18,181 nucleotides of DNA from Flemingiibacterium sp045635785 (GTDB lineage Bacteria; Bacillota; Clostridia; Oscillospirales; CAG-272), in assembly GCA_045635785.1 (NCBI GenBank), contig JAZTWJ010000023.1:1-18181 (forward strand), given 5' to 3'. Position 1 is the first letter of the stretch. Each line of letters starts with the position of its first letter. This document shows positions 15,701 through 18,181 of this stretch, piece after piece. The notes beneath the pieces were generated by a model that saw only the letters and a program-made list of their open reading frames with translations, ran no database searches and had not been told where the DNA came from. The position numbers and the translations under genes were made by a program.

Positions 15701-16352
15701 GATCGATCTCGTCGTCAAACAACTCGATACGCACGGGATACTCCGCATGCGGCGAAAAAATGTCAACGATTCCGCCTCTTACCGCATACTGCCCGATTCC
15801 ATCCACAAGATCGGAGCGCACAAATCCCGCAGCCTCCAGCCGCGCTGTCAGATCGGACAGTTCAATGCGCGTATTTGTGTCGATGAAGATCGTGGATGCA
15901 CGCAGAACATCCATGGGCATGGTGTACTGCATCGCCGCATCGGGTGTGGCGATCACGCAGTCGTAGGCGCTTGTGCCGCCCTCTGCGAAGGCGGAAAATG
16001 CCGACAGTGCCTTAAGTCGTTCATGCTCATATTCGCGGGATGCGGTGATGTTGTGGAAAACAAAGTCGCGCAGTGGATAGGAAAGGGGCTTGAGACCAAG
16101 CTCGGACAGCGCATTGAACAGCCGCAAGCCATCCTTTTCATCCGCTGTCAGCATAAGCGCAGGCAGTCCCCATTTTTCCCGAACGCGGCGGATGAGCGCG
16201 GCATAAAATACCGCTCTGGCACCATCGGAAAGACCGCTGATCTGTATGGGATGCACCTTCTCATGCGCTCTGCCGCCGATCGCCTTCACGATCTGCTCAA
16301 ACTCCTTTTCCATGAGAATGGATTCGGAAATAATGCTGATTTTTTCGTTCAT
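12786..16352 (-). CDS. mfd: Transcription-repair coupling factor Mfd
   Basis: This 1188-residue ATP-dependent DNA translocase removes RNA polymerase stalled at lesions and recruits UvrA. The N-terminal UvrB-like module includes YAVRGGIVDIFSPHAEYPVRIELFDDEID (about 186-214). The RNA polymerase-interacting domain is at about 520-580 (LSVGDFVVHVNHGIGMYQGIEQL). The RecG-like motor has Walker A GDVGFGKTE (677-685), motif II DEEQRFG (778-784) and TATPIPRTLNM (804-814), followed by GRVGRSSRRAYAYF. The C-terminal TRCF domain starts near LDISLDAYLPESYI. Length is normal for the family. ATG16352 follows GGAG by five bases; an in-frame TTG at 16379 is less likely. It lies 31 bases after pth on the same strand, so it is almost certainly cotranscribed with it. 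Confidence 0.98.
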   Translation of the reverse strand: MNEKISIISESILMEKEFEQIVKAIGGRAHEKVHPIQISGLSDGARAVFYAALIRRVREKWGLPALMLTADEKDGLRLFNALSELGLKPLSYPLRDFVFHNITASREYEHERLKALSAFSAFAEGGTSAYDCVIATPDAAMQYTMPMDVLRASTIFIDTNTRIELSDLTARLEAAGFVRSDLVDGIGQYAVRGGIVDIFSPHAEYPVRIELFDDEIDQMGYFDIITQRRIENIREFTVTPAREIIASEEARTAIAKAASAQLKKAPEDRVRAELEGEIEAVKGGTELHFIDKYISLVYERKSTLADYVSEAAKASALGAPIVFVQGEIACEERMKAFDFHITSEMESLLEKGEIAARYADYARHMDYYEAFLNRTGALLCDTFATNKSGRRLSGMFAFRTKQTVSYADNFDLLHEDLRDYAESKFRTVVLCENETTAKNTASALSDGGIQAIVATDENAYGILTLPEGVTLVMSGFNLSGFELTATKFAVLSMYQNPNSYSRTILSHGRKAKHSRSSQEKILSYNDLSVGDFVVHVNHGIGMYQGIEQLSVVGVTKDYIKIKYAGTDMLYLPTDQLDMVSKYIGAHTESGGVKLSRLGGADWQKAKAKAKLAAKSMAKELIKLYAERQRREGFAFVKDDDFQREFEAAFEYEGTDGQLQSIGEIKADMESKTPMDRLLCGDVGFGKTEVAMRAAFKAVMSGKQVAVLVPTTILAMQHYQSFLSRMRGFPVSIDMISRFRTPKQQQETIRRLRRGDVDIIIGTHRLVSKDVVFKDLGLVIIDEEQRFGVAHKEKLKQIAGNVDVLTLTATPIPRTLNMAMSGIRDMSVLDEAPGDRFPVQTFVMEYDEMILAEAIKKELRRGGQVFFLHNSVEDIDAVALRVQNAVPDARIAVAHGQMDKELLSDIWGGMVNGEIDILVSTTIIESGIDVPNANTLIIDHADRLGLSQLHQIRGRVGRSSRRAYAYFTYPPRLNLTEVAQKRLSAMREYTEFGSGFKIALRDLEIRGAGNLLGAEQHGQLDTVGYDLYVKILNEAVLEEKGEAPKPKFESKLDISLDAYLPESYIRSESQRMDIYKKIAHIENAEDLDDLADELMDRFGEIPKPADTLMYVSLARALCSQARIPKIVHKGQTISILPEQMDPMRWAKAASECGVALTFQMAGHGAVHYKIKGSRPLYDICEVLKQYLAE

Positions 16353-16383
16353 ACTCTCTCCAAATTCGGAATCTGTCAATGCT

Positions 16384-17010
16384 TCAGTTCAACAAATTCA
16401 TCGCCTTGTCGATATTTCCGTCAAGGATGGTCGGAAGTGCATCCGCCGCCTTTCCCATCGCCGCAAAAAAGGCTTCCCGATCCTCGCCCTGTATCTGTCC
16501 CAGCACCCAATCGGCGAGATCATAATCGGGGTGGGGCTTTGCACCAACGCCCATGCGAACACGCGGAAAATTGTCGCTTCCCGTCAGCGTAATGATACTA
16601 CGGAGTCCCCTTTGACCGCCGTCACTTCCCTTACGGCGAAGGCGGATTTTGCCTGGCGCAAGATTGATATCATCGCAGAAAACCAGCACGTTTTCAATGG
16701 AAAGCTTATAAAAATTCATCGCCTCCACCACCGCTTCGCCGGAAAGATTCATGTAGGTCTGCGGCTTCATGAGTAGCACGCGATGACCGCCGACGATCGC
16801 CTCACCCGTCAGCGACTTAAAGCGCGAACGGTCGATTTTAGCGCCGTATTTCTGCGCGATGTATTCAACGGTCATAAACCCCGCATTGTGGCGGGTGGTC
16901 AGATATTCATTGCCCGGATTTCCAAGCCCCACCACAAGGTGCGAGATGGGCGCAGAGGATGTCTCCGTCTTTTTTTCGATTTTCTTAAACAAATCAAAGA
17001 TGTCTCCCAT
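16384..17010 (-). CDS. pth: Peptidyl-tRNA hydrolase
   Basis: Pth cleaves the ester bond of peptidyl-tRNAs dropped from ribosomes, recycling tRNA. The 208-residue protein has LVVGLGNPGNEYLTTRHNAGF with N31 and catalytic H41 (E. coli N10 and H20), LMKPQTYMNLSG and the acidic VFCDDINL (D113, equivalent to E. coli D93). In the segment that normally reads GGHNGLKS, where E. coli N114 sits, this protein has GGQRGLRS, so the Asn is replaced by R134. An extra 24 residues precede the core (GDIFDLFKKIEKKTE...), Lys- and Glu-rich and probably unstructured. AAAGGA six bases before ATG17010 supports this start. First gene of the pth-mfd operon. Confidence 0.96.
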   Translation of the reverse strand: MGDIFDLFKKIEKKTETSSAPISHLVVGLGNPGNEYLTTRHNAGFMTVEYIAQKYGAKIDRSRFKSLTGEAIVGGHRVLLMKPQTYMNLSGEAVVEAMNFYKLSIENVLVFCDDINLAPGKIRLRRKGSDGGQRGLRSIITLTGSDNFPRVRMGVGAKPHPDYDLADWVLGQIQGEDREAFFAAMGKAADALPTILDGNIDKAMNLLN

Positions 17011-17090
17011 GATGATTCCTTTCCGATATGGATCCTATAAAAAGCACAAATCGACAGGAAAGCCGCATGCTTCCCCGTCTAACATGGATT

Positions 17091-17119
17091 ATTATACCAC
17101 AGATCCGCATGATTTGCAA
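17091..17119 (-). promoter_or_regulatory. Promoter of the pth-mfd operon
   Basis: On the minus strand, TTGCAA (17119-17114), a 17-nt spacer and a perfect TATAAT (17096-17091) with the TG of an extended -10. The expected start near 17084 gives a leader of about 75 nt. Confidence 0.82.
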
Positions 17120-17156
17120 GCCTTTTTTCAATATATTCTCTATTTTATATTATCTA

Positions 17157-17190
17157 TTTTGCCCCAAAAATACCCGCCTTTGGGGCAAAA
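17157..17190. repeat. Perfect 12-bp inverted repeat between divergent promoters
   Basis: TTTTGCCCCAAA (17157-17168) and TTTGGGGCAAAA (17179-17190) are separated by 10 bases. It lies about midway between the pth and ppdK promoters. Neither strand has a T run directly after the stem and no gene ends here, so it is not an ordinary terminator. A shared operator or an insulating structure are possible readings. Confidence 0.7.
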
Positions 17191-17233
17191 TGTTAAATGA
17201 TTGCGAGAAAATGAAAAAATTTTGCAAAACCTA

Positions 17234-17262
17234 TGGAAATTTCCTTTCATATGTGATATAAT
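17234..17262 (+). promoter_or_regulatory. Promoter of ppdK
   Basis: TGGAAA (17234-17239), a 17-nt spacer and a perfect TATAAT (17257-17262), with TG one base upstream (extended -10) compensating for the weak -35. The expected start near 17269 gives a leader of about 70 nt with GGAGG at 17324-17328. Confidence 0.75.
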
Positions 17263-17338
17263 AATGGGTGCGGAAGGAAACTCCCGTCAATACCCTTTTG
17301 TCAACCAATTTTTTATTATATACGGAGGTTCAAAACCC

Positions 17339-18181
17339 ATGAGCAAAAAGTATTGTTACCTTTTTACCGAAGGCAACGCTTCCATGCGTGAGCTTCTCGG
17401 CGGTAAGGGCGCAAACCTTGCCGAGATGACCAACATCGGTCTTCCCGTACCCCAGGGCTTCACCATCACCACCGAAGCCTGCACCCAATATTATGAGGAC
17501 GGCAAAAAGATCAACGACGATATCATGGCCGAAATTTACGCTTACATCGAGAAGATGGAAGAAGTTACCGGCAAGAAGTTCGGCGACCTTGAAAATCCCC
17601 TTCTCGTATCTGTTCGCTCCGGCGCACGCGCTTCCATGCCCGGCATGATGGACACCATCCTCAACCTCGGTCTGAACGAGGAAGTTGTTGAGGTTATGGC
17701 TGCAAAGTCCGGCAATGCTCGTTGGGCATATGACTGCTATCGCCGTTTCATCCAGATGTACTCCGACGTCGTTATGGAAGTCGGCAAAAAGTACTTCGAA
17801 GAGCTCATCGACAAGATGAAGGAAGAAAAGGGCGTTACCCTGGACGTTGATCTGACTGCAGACGACCTCAAGGAGCTTGCAAATCAGTTCAAGGCTGAGT
17901 ACAAGGCAAAGATCGGTGCGGACTTCCCCTCCGATCCCAAGGAACAGCTCATCGGCGCTGTTAAGGCAGTATTCCGTTCTTGGGATAACCCCCGCGCAAA
18001 CGTATACCGCCGCGACAACGACATCCCCTACTCCTGGGGTACCGCTGTCAACGTACAGATGATGGCATTCGGCAACATGGGTGACGATTGCGGCACCGGT
18101 GTTGCATTTACCCGTGACCCCGCTACCGGCGAGAAGAAGATGATGGGTGAGTTCCTGACCAACGCTCAGGGCGAAGACGTC
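17339..18181 (+). CDS. ppdK: Pyruvate, phosphate dikinase, 5' part (runs off the window)
   Basis: PPDK interconverts pyruvate, ATP and Pi with phosphoenolpyruvate, AMP and PPi; in anaerobes it often works in glycolysis. Only the first 281 codons are present, about a third of a protein normally near 875 residues. They cover the N-terminal ATP-grasp part: MSKKYCYLFTEG, LLGGKGANLAEMTNIGLPVPQGFTITTEAC (20-49), SVRSGARASMPGMMDTILNLG (about 91-111), VYRRDNDIPYSWGTAVNVQMMAFGN and GTGVAFTRDPATGEKKMMGEFLTNAQGEDV at the edge. These blocks are diagnostic. GGAGG ten bases before ATG17339 sets the start. The frame is open to the last base. Divergent from pth. Confidence 0.97.
   Translation, partial: MSKKYCYLFTEGNASMRELLGGKGANLAEMTNIGLPVPQGFTITTEACTQYYEDGKKINDDIMAEIYAYIEKMEEVTGKKFGDLENPLLVSVRSGARASMPGMMDTILNLGLNEEVVEVMAAKSGNARWAYDCYRRFIQMYSDVVMEVGKKYFEELIDKMKEEKGVTLDVDLTADDLKELANQFKAEYKAKIGADFPSDPKEQLIGAVKAVFRSWDNPRANVYRRDNDIPYSWGTAVNVQMMAFGNMGDDCGTGVAFTRDPATGEKKMMGEFLTNAQGEDV

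Larger units (their letters stand above)
17011..17338. other. Divergent intergenic region between pth and ppdK
   Basis: This 328-base stretch has no convincing open frame and is A/T-rich in its centre. It holds the pth-mfd promoter on the minus strand, the ppdK promoter on the plus strand, and a perfect 12-bp inverted repeat between them. The ppdK leader (about 17269-17338) shows no strong structure to my eye. Confidence 0.75.

Noticed and set aside
15261..16592. A 443-codon open frame on the plus strand
   Set aside because: It is antisense to mfd and the 3' end of pth, with Cys- and His-rich composition and no recognisable motif. A shadow of the real genes.
1..18181. CRISPR arrays, insertion sequences or att-type repeats
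   Set aside because: No regularly spaced repeats, transposase or integrase frames or target-site duplications were seen. All short repeats found are at promoters or terminators.

Overview
The window reads as chromosomal DNA from a low-to-mid G+C anaerobic member of the Bacillota, most likely class Clostridia. This is an inference from gene content: rubrerythrin, pyruvate phosphate dikinase, an NhaC-type antiporter, a pth-mfd pair, and a TetM-like GTPase fused to a NYN/YacP domain. Strong Shine-Dalgarno sequences, TTGACA/TATAAT promoters and compact U-tailed terminators agree. All genes are intact except the last, which runs off the right edge. I saw no IS element, phage gene, CRISPR array or rRNA.

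Layout. Positions 5-81 (-) hold tRNA-Pro(CGG) with a perfect-consensus promoter. Divergent from it is a sn-glycerol-1-phosphate dehydrogenase gene (350-1669, +), then an AraC-family regulator (-) divergent from a FAD-dependent oxidoreductase (2800-4080, +). A PHP-domain phosphoesterase and an NhaC-family Na+/H+ antiporter follow on the minus strand. A TetM/EF-G-like GTPase with a C-terminal NYN nuclease-like domain lies at 6932-9481 (+), then rubrerythrin (-), a PpiC/PrsA-like lipoprotein (+) and a KDG-type sugar kinase (+). The large pth-mfd unit (-) converges on the kinase gene. The 5' part of ppdK (+) closes the window, divergent from pth across a 328-base intergenic region.

The most unusual signal is a 31-nt element found twice, at 312-342 and 2762-2792, in front of the glycerol-1-phosphate dehydrogenase and FAD oxidoreductase genes. 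Each copy is a Shine-Dalgarno AAGGA, a perfect hairpin, then TAYGGT. The copies align without gaps, one stem pair has changed from T-A to C-G, and the first A of AAGGA lies exactly 38 nt upstream of the start codon in both. I read it as a structured mRNA leader in which the hairpin bridges a long SD-to-start distance, probably co-regulating the two genes at translation. No third copy was noticed in the window.

Functional themes are translation quality control (pth, the TetM-NYN fusion), transcription-coupled repair (mfd), oxidative stress defence (rubrerythrin), sugar acid catabolism feeding pyruvate/PEP metabolism (kdgK, ppdK), ion homeostasis (NhaC) and polar-lipid or glycerol phosphate chemistry (glycerol-1-phosphate dehydrogenase). 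Apart from pth-mfd and perhaps nhaC-PHP, the genes look like single transcription units, each with its own promoter and terminator.
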